Part shown: piece by piece, positions 45,114-54,547 of the stretch
How positions within the stretch are numbered: the first letter of the stretch is position 1
How the letters are laid out: each line of letters begins with the position of its first letter
Assembly: GCA_016936655.1 (NCBI GenBank)
Contig: JAFGXL010000025.1
Location: 17,269 to 81,268 of the forward strand
Origin: Nitrospirota bacterium
Lineage (GTDB): Bacteria > Nitrospirota > Thermodesulfovibrionia > Thermodesulfovibrionales > Dissulfurispiraceae
Direction of reading: 5' to 3'
Length of the DNA: 64,000 bases
Made by a program: the position numbers and the translations under genes
Notes under the pieces: model-generated
What the model saw: the letters and a program-made list of their open reading frames with translations, nothing else
Database searches by the model: none
What the model was told of the DNA's origin: nothing

Positions 45114-46859
45114 ATGCAGAGGGGGATGATGAATCCCCCTCTTTTTTTTAAGCATTCTTTGTTATGGCTGCTCGGCCTTATGTTCTGCGTAGCAGCATCA
45201 TTCAGCAGCCAGTATCTGAGTGCTGATCTTTTAACTCCGTATGAATTTTTCTTTCTTGGTCTGCTTGTGATCTTCATCTCTGTTGCGCTTTTCAGGCAGG
45301 CGAGTGCAGGGCATTTATGCATTCCTTTGCTGCTGCTCCCGATCATTGTTTTCATCATTTTAAGGATTGCGCCTGTTTTTTTCAGTCCTGTGCTCAATCT
45401 TCACTCAGCACTCTCAAAAACAGCAGGATTGTTGATTGGCGCGTTCTTTTTTCTGAGTCTTCATCAGGCAGGATTCAGCGCAGCTGACAGGCGCAGGATC
45501 ATGGTGATGATTTTTCTGTCCGGAGTTGTCCAGTCATTTATAGGGGCTGGCCAGTTTTTCTTGCCTGGACTTGATCTTTCTCCTTTACTAATGAAATTCA
45601 AGGGCACAGCTTATGGCAGCTTTCAGCAGCCCAATCTTATGGCTTCATGGCTCGCCACATGTATAGTTATATCGCTCTATCTGACACTGAATGACTGGAT
45701 TGATTCATTCAGTAGAATGCGTAGAATGATTTTTATAGCCCTTACAGCAGCACCATGTTTTGTGCTGCCGCTCACAGGTTCTCGCACAGGCCTTCTGGGG
45801 TTGGTTGTCGGCATGTCTCTGATATGGTTATCAAGAAAAGAGCTGGTCAGACAAAAGGCGAGGCATCTGCAGATATGGCTATGCATACTCATAATCTCGT
45901 TCTCGTTAGGGGTGGTTTCCTCGTATATTGTAAAAGGCGAATCCAGCCTGATATACAAAACAGCCAAAACCAGACTGAATGACATGGCAGGCAGGTCTGT
46001 GCTCTATAGTGTAGGTATAGATATGTTTCTGGACTCTCCTGCTGCCGGGCATGGCATAGGAGACTTCAGCAGCCTCTATCCATTGTATGAAACACGCAAA
46101 TTCAAGGACAATCTGGATGACAGCAAGAGGATGTACGGCTCGCTTCATCCTCATAATGAGTTGATATATCAGCTGGCAGAATCTGGAATTATTGGCACTG
46201 TGGGCCTTTTTTTTGTTTCAGGCTGTTTTGTCTTTTATCTGCTCAGGCTCGGCATCAAAACAGCTGCAATGTTTATCGGCCTGCTCTCTCCACTTATAAT
46301 TCATTTAATGCTGGAATACCCTTTTTACCAGTCTCTTCCTCATTATGCTCTTTTTATTGTACTGCTCTATCTGCTGTCATCACAATTCCGAAATCGCATA
46401 TGTTCAGTAAACAGCAAATTTACACAGAGTATGCTTCGAATCATCATAATCACAGCAGCTATTCTGTCTGTTGTATTTGTATCATCAACGCTATACAGTT
46501 ACATGAAGATGGCAGAGCATGTAAGGCTGAAAGCGCGGGCCGGTGTTGTGCAGATAAAGCTGCTTGATGGCGGTCTGAAAAATCCGTATCTTGCAAAATA
46601 CGCGTTGAGGTTAAAAATGGCAGTTTTGCTCGATTATGCACTCACAAAATATGATAAAAAGATGCTCTTAGCAGTTTCGCAGTGGGCGCTTGATGAGACC
46701 CGTAAGGAGCCGCTTTCTGTCTATTATGAAATTGGTGTGAGGGCTTTGATAGCATCAGGCAGGCTTGATGACGCGCTCTTTACTGCGAACAGAGCGATCG
46801 CGATCTATCCGTTCATGACAGATAGACTTAAAAACATATATCTGCCTATGAATAAATGA
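45114..46859 (+). CDS. O-antigen ligase / pilin O-oligosaccharyltransferase-like membrane protein
   Basis: The protein has about ten to twelve membrane helices and the Wzy_C signature region (SRTGLLGLVVGM, GHGIGDFSSLYPLYE, SLHPHNELIYQLAESGIIG), followed by a soluble helical C-terminal domain of about 140 residues like that of PglL/TfpO enzymes. Those enzymes transfer lipid-linked glycans to pilins. Placement between two pilin genes supports that role (inference). The start is uncertain: ATG 45114 is listed, but 45126 and 45129 are also in frame and lie in the terminator hairpin at 45118-45142. Confidence 0.82.
   Translation: MQRGMMNPPLFFKHSLLWLLGLMFCVAASFSSQYLSADLLTPYEFFFLGLLVIFISVALFRQASAGHLCIPLLLLPIIVFIILRIAPVFFSPVLNLHSALSKTAGLLIGAFFFLSLHQAGFSAADRRRIMVMIFLSGVVQSFIGAGQFFLPGLDLSPLLMKFKGTAYGSFQQPNLMASWLATCIVISLYLTLNDWIDSFSRMRRMIFIALTAAPCFVLPLTGSRTGLLGLVVGMSLIWLSRKELVRQKARHLQIWLCILIISFSLGVVSSYIVKGESSLIYKTAKTRLNDMAGRSVLYSVGIDMFLDSPAAGHGIGDFSSLYPLYETRKFKDNLDDSKRMYGSLHPHNELIYQLAESGIIGTVGLFFVSGCFVFYLLRLGIKTAAMFIGLLSPLIIHLMLEYPFYQSLPHYALFIVLLYLLSSQFRNRICSVNSKFTQSMLRIIIITAAILSVVFVSSTLYSYMKMAEHVRLKARAGVVQIKLLDGGLKNPYLAKYALRLKMAVLLDYALTKYDKKMLLAVSQWALDETRKEPLSVYYEIGVRALIASGRLDDALFTANRAIAIYPFMTDRLKNIYLPMNK
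45118..45149 (+). terminator. Strong terminator after the first pilin, overlapping the ligase start
   Basis: AGAGGGGGAT (45118-45127) pairs perfectly with ATCCCCCTCT (45133-45142) around the loop GATGA, followed by eight T from 45142. The stem and loop contain two in-frame ATG codons of the downstream ligase gene. Confidence 0.92.
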
Positions 46860-46863
46860 TTTG

Positions 46864-46892
46864 TTGACATGCAATATTTTGTTTGATACGAT
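46864..46892 (+). promoter_or_regulatory. Promoter of the second pilin gene
   Basis: TTGACA (46864-46869) and TACGAT (46887-46892) are exactly 17 bases apart, 53 bases before ATG 46946. Confidence 0.75.
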
Positions 46893-46945
46893 AGACAGCA
46901 GAGGACAGTATATAACCATGACTTATATACAGGAGGGTAAGCTTC

Positions 46946-47542
46946 ATGACAGGAGCTAAGATTTTCTCAAGGGATCAAAAAGGTTTTACGCTGGTCGAAC
47001 TCGCCATTGTGCTTGTTATAATCGGCATTATACTCGGTGCAGTTCTCAAGGGGCAGGAGATTATAAACAACGCTAAAATCAAGAGAGTTTACAACCAGCA
47101 GCGTGAAGTTTTTGCAGCGCTATATACATATTTGGACAGGTATCAGAGATTTCCGGGTGATGATCCAACAGCGGCTACAAGGTGGTCAGTTACCAATGGC
47201 AATGGCAATGGTGCAATAGGAGGATTTACAACTAACTGTGCAATAGGTGCAACAACAGAAACATGTCAGGTCTGGATGCATTTAAGAAATGCAAACATAA
47301 TTCCTGGTCCTACTAATTCAGCGGCAAATCCGAGCAACTCTTATGGCGGTTCAATAGCTGTAGGCAATGCTGCTGTACAGGGTCTCACAAGCAACTGGAT
47401 AGCTATGACCGGAATTCCTCATGATATATGCCAGGTGCTCGATAGGGAATATGATGACAGCGATGCAACAACTGGAGATATAAGAGGTACTGTAAACTAT
47501 TTTTCTACTACAGGTTCGCAAACAGTATACTTTAGATTTTAA
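46946..47542 (+). CDS. Type IV pilin-like prepilin, second copy
   Basis: The 198-residue prepilin has a leader ending in Gly, then FTLVELAIVLVIIGIILGAV with Glu5, near-identical in protein and DNA to the pilin at 44549 over the first 80 or so bases of the helix; the head then diverges. The motif YLDRYQRFPGDDP parallels the first pilin. Three cysteines (NCAIGATTETC and HDIC) are in the head. GGAGGG precedes the ATG. It has its own promoter and terminator, so it is a single-gene unit likely to be highly expressed. Confidence 0.9.
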   Translation: MTGAKIFSRDQKGFTLVELAIVLVIIGIILGAVLKGQEIINNAKIKRVYNQQREVFAALYTYLDRYQRFPGDDPTAATRWSVTNGNGNGAIGGFTTNCAIGATTETCQVWMHLRNANIIPGPTNSAANPSNSYGGSIAVGNAAVQGLTSNWIAMTGIPHDICQVLDREYDDSDATTGDIRGTVNYFSTTGSQTVYFRF

Positions 47543-47556
47543 GATTATTGATCAGC

Positions 47557-47593
47557 AGAGGGGCAGCCTGTTGATGGGCTGCCCCTCTTTTTT
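47557..47593 (+). terminator. Strong terminator after the second pilin
   Basis: AGAGGGGCAGCC (47557-47568) pairs perfectly over 12 bases with GGCTGCCCCTCT (47577-47588), followed by six T. Confidence 0.94.
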
Positions 47594-47765
47594 ATTTTAA
47601 AAAAAAGTTCTATATTTCAATATATTCTTTGTTCTGCGCATTTTTTAATACTCAAGAAAGATGTCCATATAGTCGATATAAAACAATATAGCGTATTTTA
47701 AGAGAAATAATTGCTGATAATATAAACAATAACTTTTTCTTCGGGATATTGGAGGTTTTTAGCAG

Positions 47766-50700
47766 ATGCTTTTCCCCCGGATTTCAGATCTCATGACAAC
47801 AGATGTCATAACCATACCGCCTTATGCAAACCTGTATGAGGCGCTCGAAAAACTTGCATCATTCAATGTTAGCAGTATAGTTGTTACAGAAGGAACCAAG
47901 CCTGTAGGCATAATATCCGAGCACAGCATTCTCAGGATAACAGCGACTACGCAGAATATCTACCGCCTGCCTGTAAGAGACCATATGTTTAAAAACCCTG
48001 TTGCTGTATACATGAACGATGATATCCCTTCAGCGCTAAGGACAATGGGCGAAAAGAATACAAAACGGCTTGTTGTTATTGACGAGGCCGGCAATATGCT
48101 CGGCATGCTCACATGCTCAGACATACTTAATAAGCTGGATGACGACTTCTTTAGTATGGGGCTCAGCGTTAAGGCTGCGGTCTCTGATTCATTTATACAG
48201 ATGCCAGCGGACTCTCCGCTTAAGCTTGCTGTGGACCGTATGTACAGGGAGAGTAAAAACTGTGTGGTTGCATATGAAAATAACAGGGTGTCCGGCATAT
48301 TGACTGAGCGCGACCTTGTGAGGCTGCTGGTCAAAAATATATCCATGGACACGCCTGTAAGCCAGCTCTGCACACAGAGCATAATATACCTCAATGTGGA
48401 TACGCCTCTTTCAGAGACAAGAGTAATAATGCGCGACAGGGGAGCAAGATTTATCATTGTCCTTGATCAGCAGCTCAAGCTTTCAGGTATTGTAACCCAG
48501 CCTGATATAGTGAATTTGCTGAACAGAAATCTCAACAGGGGGCTCCAGACTCTTTCTGACAGATATAAAAAGTCGCTCGATATGCTCTCTCTGGGCTACA
48601 TAGAGGTTGAACTTAATAGTGAAGGCACTATACTTTCTGCAAACAAGTTTGCTGCAGAAGGCTTAGGCTTCAGTTCTGCAAGTCAGATAATATGCAGGTC
48701 ATTTGCAAAGCTTTTAAGGTCGCAGAGCGAGTGGGATGAGTTTATCTCAAAAAGAAAGAGCGTTCCTGTATCAGTACAGGCGGTATTTCATCTTAAGGAT
48801 CAGATTATAGAAGGTTTTTTCAAGCTCACCCAGTACAGCGCAAGCGGAATATTCAAAGATGTTACAGCTGACTATCTAGAAAAAGAGAGTATAAGAACAG
48901 AAAAAAATAGGTTTGAAAATATTGTCAGAACGCTCTCAGAGGGCATAGTTATACTCGATAAGTCCGGAGTGATAAAACAGGTTAATGATACTGCTGCGGA
49001 CATGTTTGGACTTACACAGGCAGACATGATAGGCAAGCTGTTTCATCAACTCGAGTGCATCATTATCGATGAGTCCGGCGGGATTGCAGATAGGCAGACA
49101 ATGCTGGCTTCCCAAATGATCAAGGCGCAGCCTGAGCATAAAGGTATTATCAGAGGCATAAAGAGGCAGGATGGCTCAATTCTCTGGGTGACCGTGAACG
49201 CTACTCCTATAATAAATGCTGCCGGAGAAATCGAGGAGATTGTTAAGGTTGTTGTAGATATTACAGAAATGTACAACCTTAAAAAGAGAAACCAGAAGGT
49301 TCTTGATACAGCACAGGAAGGCTACTGGGAGATGCATCTTGACGGCAAGATAATCAGCGCAAACTATACAGCTGCTCAACTGCTAGGCTGTACAGAGGAT
49401 GAGCTTGTCGGCAGGAGTATCTATGATTTTGCTGATGAAGAGAGCCGCGAGATTATTGATAAATCCCTCAAGAACCGGGCAAAGGGCATCTCTGGCAGCT
49501 ATACAGCCAAACTGATAAGATGCGATGGCCGGAAGATAATTATAAGGCAGTCTGAGGCGCCTCTAACAGATGCTGGCGGCAAGGTGGTGGGAGCGTTTGC
49601 TTTTATAACAGACCTTACTGAACTGACAGAGGCTAATGCAGAGCTCGAGATGAGGCATAGCATGCTGGAGGCTATAAATGAGGCGACTGCTTCATACATA
49701 AAGTCTGAAAACATAAAAGAGCCTATTGAGCATCTTCTGAAGGCAGCTGTAAAGATAACTTCAAGCAGGCACGGATTTGTCGGCTATAAAGTCGAGGGTC
49801 AGCGCAAAAGCGATATAAAGCTGCTCGCTTTTTCACTCTCAGAAGGCAGCGCCGAGCTTGCCGCTTCAGGTGAGCAACTGGTAGAAGATCCTTCTATAAC
49901 GGAAGAGTTTATTTTTATAGAGAGCCTTATGGGTACGGTAGTTAATTCAAAAAAACCGATCATATCAAATTCTCCTATGGAACAGGCACAATCCGGAGAT
50001 GCTCCGGTAAGTTGTTTTCTTGCTGTGCCATTCTTCTGGAACAATAAGGATATGGGATTTATTGCTCTTGTTAACAAGTCCGGGGGCTATACTGAAAGCG
50101 ATGCCGATGTTGTTGAGTCTATGGTCAAGGGTATAGCCTTAATACTTTATAGAGAAGAAGAGAGGGTCGCTTCAATGCAGAAGGACGGTCTTCTCAATAC
50201 CATCGCATCTTTTTCAAAGGACCTTACACGCGCCATGTCAGAGTCAGAGGCTTATGAGATATTCAAGCACTATCTTCTTTCTCTTAAAAAAGGCGATGCC
50301 AAGATGAATGCGCTCTATTTTCTCGGTATTGATCATGTTAATCATTCATCAGAACTGTTGCTGAGGCATAATGATTCGGGTCTGAAGGATATAAATAAAT
50401 GCCCGGGCACAGAAAAGTGCAAGGCCTATGTTTATACAGGCACATTCGTCATAAATGATCTCTCAAATGATTATGCCTGTCCGTTCCAGAGGCTTGGAGC
50501 AGAGTCAGGAAGCTATATGTGTACTCCCGTAAGCCTTGCTGGCCAGACAGCTGGAATACTGCATCTTTACAGCAGGCACCCTCACTTCTTCAGTGACAAC
50601 ATGAAGGAGACCATAGAGAGTTTTATTTCTATATTTGCTCCTGTGATCAACAATATGAGGCTGCTGGAGCTTAATAGAAATCTTGCTATTATAGATCCGC

Positions 50701-51176
50701 TAACAGGCCTTTACAACAGGCGCTATTTCGAGGCATTTATGGACAAGCAGGTGGCAATATCGCAGAGAAATAACCAGTTTCTCAGCGTGATCATGCTGGA
50801 TATAGACAACTTTAAGGCATTTAATGATTCCTATGGCCACGATGCTGGTGATTCGGCGCTTAAGGTGGTAGCCCATTCACTTAATGCAGTTATCAGAAAT
50901 TCTGATATAGCTGTCAGATATGGAGGGGAGGAGTTTATTGTTGCCCTTCCCAATACAGAAAAGGCTGTGGCTTATGAGGTGGCAGAAAGGCTGAGGGTTA
51001 CAATTGAAGAGAGCCCTGTTCATCTGAATGCAGACCAGAAAAAATTCATAACAGCTAGTCTAGGGGTTGCTACTCTTGGACTTGATTCTCAGGATCTGGC
51101 GAGTCTTATATCAACTGCAGACTCTATTCTTTACAATGCTAAAAACACAGGTAAAAATAGAGTCTGCGTCGCGTGA
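47766..51176 (+). CDS. Multi-sensor diguanylate cyclase (CBS-PAS-GAF-GGDEF)
   Basis: The 1136-residue soluble protein has four CBS repeats in two pairs (about 1-260), PAS domains (about 270-370, 378-495 and 510-625), a GAF domain (about 640-795), a second GAF domain with four cysteines at 879, 885, 905 and 919, and a C-terminal GGDEF domain (about 970-1136). The active site GGEEF is at 1053-1057. The allosteric inhibition site RxxD (1044-1047) is five residues before it, so it should make c-di-GMP under product feedback. CBS pairs usually bind adenine nucleotides. It lies directly after the pilus cluster. Confidence 0.9.
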   Translation: MLFPRISDLMTTDVITIPPYANLYEALEKLASFNVSSIVVTEGTKPVGIISEHSILRITATTQNIYRLPVRDHMFKNPVAVYMNDDIPSALRTMGEKNTKRLVVIDEAGNMLGMLTCSDILNKLDDDFFSMGLSVKAAVSDSFIQMPADSPLKLAVDRMYRESKNCVVAYENNRVSGILTERDLVRLLVKNISMDTPVSQLCTQSIIYLNVDTPLSETRVIMRDRGARFIIVLDQQLKLSGIVTQPDIVNLLNRNLNRGLQTLSDRYKKSLDMLSLGYIEVELNSEGTILSANKFAAEGLGFSSASQIICRSFAKLLRSQSEWDEFISKRKSVPVSVQAVFHLKDQIIEGFFKLTQYSASGIFKDVTADYLEKESIRTEKNRFENIVRTLSEGIVILDKSGVIKQVNDTAADMFGLTQADMIGKLFHQLECIIIDESGGIADRQTMLASQMIKAQPEHKGIIRGIKRQDGSILWVTVNATPIINAAGEIEEIVKVVVDITEMYNLKKRNQKVLDTAQEGYWEMHLDGKIISANYTAAQLLGCTEDELVGRSIYDFADEESREIIDKSLKNRAKGISGSYTAKLIRCDGRKIIIRQSEAPLTDAGGKVVGAFAFITDLTELTEANAELEMRHSMLEAINEATASYIKSENIKEPIEHLLKAAVKITSSRHGFVGYKVEGQRKSDIKLLAFSLSEGSAELAASGEQLVEDPSITEEFIFIESLMGTVVNSKKPIISNSPMEQAQSGDAPVSCFLAVPFFWNNKDMGFIALVNKSGGYTESDADVVESMVKGIALILYREEERVASMQKDGLLNTIASFSKDLTRAMSESEAYEIFKHYLLSLKKGDAKMNALYFLGIDHVNHSSELLLRHNDSGLKDINKCPGTEKCKAYVYTGTFVINDLSNDYACPFQRLGAESGSYMCTPVSLAGQTAGILHLYSRHPHFFSDNMKETIESFISIFAPVINNMRLLELNRNLAIIDPLTGLYNRRYFEAFMDKQVAISQRNNQFLSVIMLDIDNFKAFNDSYGHDAGDSALKVVAHSLNAVIRNSDIAVRYGGEEFIVALPNTEKAVAYEVAERLRVTIEESPVHLNADQKKFITASLGVATLGLDSQDLASLISTADSILYNAKNTGKNRVCVA

Positions 51177-51184
51177 TATTTAAG

Positions 51185-51604
51185 TTATTTTGCAACAAGC
51201 ACTGAACAGCGGGAGTAGTCAACAATTTTTGATGATATGCTTCCAAGGAGAAACTTTTTTGCTCCATGTCTGCCGTGAGAGCCGGTTATTATAAGGTCAA
51301 CCTTCATCTTCTGTGCTGTCTCGAGTATCTTTTCAGCAGGATCTCCCTGTCTTATTACTGTTTTTACCTCTATTGTCTTGCCTGAAAGAGATTTTCGTAT
51401 CTTTTCCATAGCCTGTGCTGTCTCTTCAGAAAGTGAATCTGCTATTTTGCGCCTGTCAGCCTCTGAAAGCTCTGTAAGATAGAGCTCCGGCACAACTGAT
51501 ATAACCGTTAAGGATGAGTTGAACTTTATCGCTAGTTCCAACCCCTTTTTGAGGGCTTTATCGGATGATTTAGAGCCATCGTGTGCAACCATTATCTTTT
51601 GCAT
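51185..51604 (-). CDS. Universal stress protein, UspA family
   Basis: The 139-residue protein carries the ATP-binding signature Gx2Gx9G(S/T) in GSHGRHGAKKFLLGSISS, MVAHDGSKSSDKAL at the N-terminus and SVLVAK at the end. The start is set at ATG 51604 because AGGAGG lies just upstream of it; the frame is open five codons further. It follows der with a 103-base gap containing an AT-rich stretch, and is convergent with the cyclase gene. Confidence 0.92.
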   Translation of the reverse strand: MQKIMVAHDGSKSSDKALKKGLELAIKFNSSLTVISVVPELYLTELSEADRRKIADSLSEETAQAMEKIRKSLSGKTIEVKTVIRQGDPAEKILETAQKMKVDLIITGSHGRHGAKKFLLGSISSKIVDYSRCSVLVAK

Positions 51605-51722
51605 GTAGCCTCCTTCCATAATCTGTTTCAGATTATTTGCCTTTAGTTAAGCTCTGCCCTGAGCATATACATAAAACTTGTTACAAAACCCAAATTTATC
51701 AATTACTAATATTCTAACATAT

Positions 51723-53105
51723 TCAGCGAGGCTTAACATAAATGCGTATAGGCGTGCCCCTGAATGAGAACTCTTCACGAAGGATTTTTTCAATGTAGCG
51801 TATGTGTTGTTCCTTTATAGCCTGAGGATAGTTTGCAAAGAGAGTAAACTCAGGAGGCATTATGCCGACCTGTGTAATATATTTGAATTTTATCTCTCTG
51901 CCTTTATATGTGGGCATTAGCCTGCCTTCGAATGCTCTTGCAAAGACCTTGTTTAGCTGGGCAGTAGGTATCCGCTTCTGGCGCTCTGATATCAGCTCTG
52001 ATATGAGAGGGAATATTTTTGTTATTCTCTTTCTCTGGAGTCCTGATGCTGTAAGCACAGGGGCATGATCCAGAAACCATATTTTTCTTGCCACCTCTGC
52101 CTCTATTTTTTTGTATGCTTCCTCAGGTTCAGGAACGAGATCCCATTTATTGTACAGCAGCAGAGCGCTCTTGCCGTAATCATGCACCATGCCTGCTATC
52201 TTCTGGTCCTGATCAGTAATGCCTTCTGCAGCATCTATCATTATGATTGCTACATCGCAGCGCTCTATGCTCTTCATCGCTCTGACTACAGAGTACCACT
52301 CTATCGCGTTTTCCTTCCCTTTTTTTCTTATTCCGGCTGTGTCTATGAACATATAGCTCTTTTTGTAGTATGTGCAGACGGAATCTATAGAATCTCTTGT
52401 TGTGCCGGGTACTGGGCTGACTATTAGTCTGTTTTTGGAGAGCAGTGCATTGATAAGTGTAGACTTGCCCACATTGGGTTTGCCTACAACAGCGATCTTT
52501 GGTATGGATGCTTCGTCATCAGACTGAACTTTGTCTGCTGTGTCAGGCATTAAAGAGGTGAGGTGGTCCATAAGTTCTTCATATCCGAGGCCAGACATGG
52601 ATGATACGGTCATGATATTGCTTGCTCCGATTTCATAAAACTCTGCTGCCATCAGCTCATTTTTTGGGTTGTCCACCTTGTTGATCGCGGTAATTACTGT
52701 CTTGCCTGATGTGAGCAGCATTCTCCCAAGCTCTTTGTCAGAAGGCGTAAGACCCTCTTTGACATCCAGCAGATGGATGATGATGTCAGCCTCATCAACT
52801 GCGAGCATTACCTGCTCTTTTACCTGATCTACAATGCTCTGTATGGTCACGCCATTAAACTTTCTGGTTCTGATTCCTTTTTCGAATCCTTCGCTGAGCA
52901 GCGGAGCGGATTCGCCGTATAGTCCTCCAGTATCAATAACAGTGAAATGTCTGCCTTCCCATTCTGCCCTTCCGTAGTTTCTGTCGCGTGTAACTCCCGG
53001 AGTGTCCTGCGTTATCGCAGAGCGGCCGCTTTTTTTGGTCATTCGGTTAAAGAGTGTTGATTTGCCTGAATTTGGTCTGCCTACTATCGCTACAACTGGT
53101 TCCAT
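51723..53105 (-). CDS. der: Ribosome biogenesis GTPase Der (EngA)
   Basis: The 460-residue tandem GTPase assists 50S subunit assembly. The first G domain has GRPNSGKST (8-16), DTPGVTRDR and NKVDN; the second has GKPNVGKST near 207, DTAGIRKKG and YNKWD. The C-terminal KH-like domain is complete, with FKYITQVGIMPPEFTLFAN and GTPIRIYVKPR. There is a 73-base gap before ntrX stop, so it may be co-transcribed with the ntrYX operon or have a promoter there. Confidence 0.96.
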   Translation of the reverse strand: MEPVVAIVGRPNSGKSTLFNRMTKKSGRSAITQDTPGVTRDRNYGRAEWEGRHFTVIDTGGLYGESAPLLSEGFEKGIRTRKFNGVTIQSIVDQVKEQVMLAVDEADIIIHLLDVKEGLTPSDKELGRMLLTSGKTVITAINKVDNPKNELMAAEFYEIGASNIMTVSSMSGLGYEELMDHLTSLMPDTADKVQSDDEASIPKIAVVGKPNVGKSTLINALLSKNRLIVSPVPGTTRDSIDSVCTYYKKSYMFIDTAGIRKKGKENAIEWYSVVRAMKSIERCDVAIIMIDAAEGITDQDQKIAGMVHDYGKSALLLYNKWDLVPEPEEAYKKIEAEVARKIWFLDHAPVLTASGLQRKRITKIFPLISELISERQKRIPTAQLNKVFARAFEGRLMPTYKGREIKFKYITQVGIMPPEFTLFANYPQAIKEQHIRYIEKILREEFSFRGTPIRIYVKPR

Positions 53106-53176
53106 AAGATTCCTGTCTGTTTAATATCCTCTGATTCAGCGCTCTATAATATTTGCTGAGCTCTGTGTATGGGTTA

Positions 53177-54547
53177 TTAAGTATTAGGCTCGATAATATC
53201 GTATGCCTTTATTTTTTTGTGAAGGTTGCTTCTTTCTAATCCTATGGCATCTGAAGTCTTTGAGACATTCCATGCATTTTCGCTGAGTTTGCGTTTTATG
53301 AACTCTTTTTCAAATGCCTCTTTTGCGTCTTTGAGCATGGAGTATGAAAATACGCCATACTCATCTCCGTAGGTCTTTACTGATCTGGATCCCAGAGCTT
53401 CAACATCATCTGCACCTATTATGCTTGCCGGTGACATGATGAGTAGTCTCTCGACTGCGTTTCTGAGTTCCCGTATATTGCCGGGCCAGCTGTGGTCTGC
53501 CAGAATTTTTATAGCTTCGCTTGAAAAATTCTTTGGCTTCATGCCGTTATCTGCGTAGAACCTCTCTACAAAATAGTTTACAAGGTCTGGAATGTCCTGT
53601 TTCCGCTCCCTGAGAGGGGGCAGGTTGATGGGTATTACATTCAGCCTGAAGTACAGATCTTCCCTGAATCTTCCGTTTTTTGCCTCAAAAGCCAGATCCT
53701 TGTTTGTAGCAGCGATTATGCGCGTATCCACCTTTATATTTTTACTGCCGCCTACGCGCTGAAACTCCTGTGTTTCTATAATTCTCAGCACCTTTGCCTG
53801 TGTCTGCAGAGTCATGTCTCCTATTTCGTCAAGAAAAAGTGTGCCCCTGTCTGCCAACTCAAACTTTCCTGTTTTGCGGTCTGTTGCTCCAGTGAATGAA
53901 CCTTTTTCGTGTCCAAATAGTTCGCTTTCTATAAGTTCCTGCGGTATGGCTGCGCAGTTTACCTCTATAAAAGGCTCTTTCTTCCTGTCGCTGCCTTCAT
54001 GCAGCAGTCTTGCTACAAGTTCTTTGCCAGTGCCGCTTTCACCAAGTATAAGCACTCTGCTGCTGCTTGCGGCAGCCAGCTTTATCTGGGAGTTTATGCG
54101 CTGCATTGCAGGAGAGCTGCCTATCATCTGCCATTTTTTTGATAAGCTCGTTCTGAGCTCCATATTTTCTTGTTCAAGAGCCTTCTGCTGGAGCGCCCTG
54201 TTTGCGACAAGGAGCACCTTTTCGAGTGAAAGAGGCTTTTCCAGAAAGTCATATGCCCCTAGTCTGGTGGATTTTATAGCCAGTTCTATATTGCCATGAC
54301 CAGAGATCATGATAACCGGGATGCTGCTGTTCATTTCTTTAATTTTTGTTAGTGCCTCTATACCGTCAATCCCCGGCAGCCAGATGTCCAGCAGGATCAA
54401 ATCCGGAGTTTGTTCACCCAGATGATTTAGGCACTCTTCTCCGGTTGAAGATGTGGAAATACTGTACCCTTCATCTTCAAATATGCCGGCAAGGGTGTCT
54501 CTTATGCCCTGTTCATCATCAACAATTAATACATTTTTTTTACTCAT
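53177..54547 (-). CDS. ntrX: Sigma-54-dependent response regulator, NtrX-like
   Basis: The 456-residue protein has a receiver domain (phosphorylation site in LILLDIWLPGIDG), an AAA+ domain with Walker A GESGTGKE and Walker B TLFLDEIGD, and a Fis-type helix-turn-helix at the end (AWNVSKTSDAIGLERSNLHKKIKAYD), as in NtrX. The sigma-54 contact loop reads GSFTGA at 216-221 in place of GAFTGA, so activator function is likely but not certain. It overlaps ntrY by 8 bases. The family responds to nitrogen, redox and envelope cues. Confidence 0.88.
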   Translation of the reverse strand: MSKKNVLIVDDEQGIRDTLAGIFEDEGYSISTSSTGEECLNHLGEQTPDLILLDIWLPGIDGIEALTKIKEMNSSIPVIMISGHGNIELAIKSTRLGAYDFLEKPLSLEKVLLVANRALQQKALEQENMELRTSLSKKWQMIGSSPAMQRINSQIKLAAASSSRVLILGESGTGKELVARLLHEGSDRKKEPFIEVNCAAIPQELIESELFGHEKGSFTGATDRKTGKFELADRGTLFLDEIGDMTLQTQAKVLRIIETQEFQRVGGSKNIKVDTRIIAATNKDLAFEAKNGRFREDLYFRLNVIPINLPPLRERKQDIPDLVNYFVERFYADNGMKPKNFSSEAIKILADHSWPGNIRELRNAVERLLIMSPASIIGADDVEALGSRSVKTYGDEYGVFSYSMLKDAKEAFEKEFIKRKLSENAWNVSKTSDAIGLERSNLHKKIKAYDIIEPNT

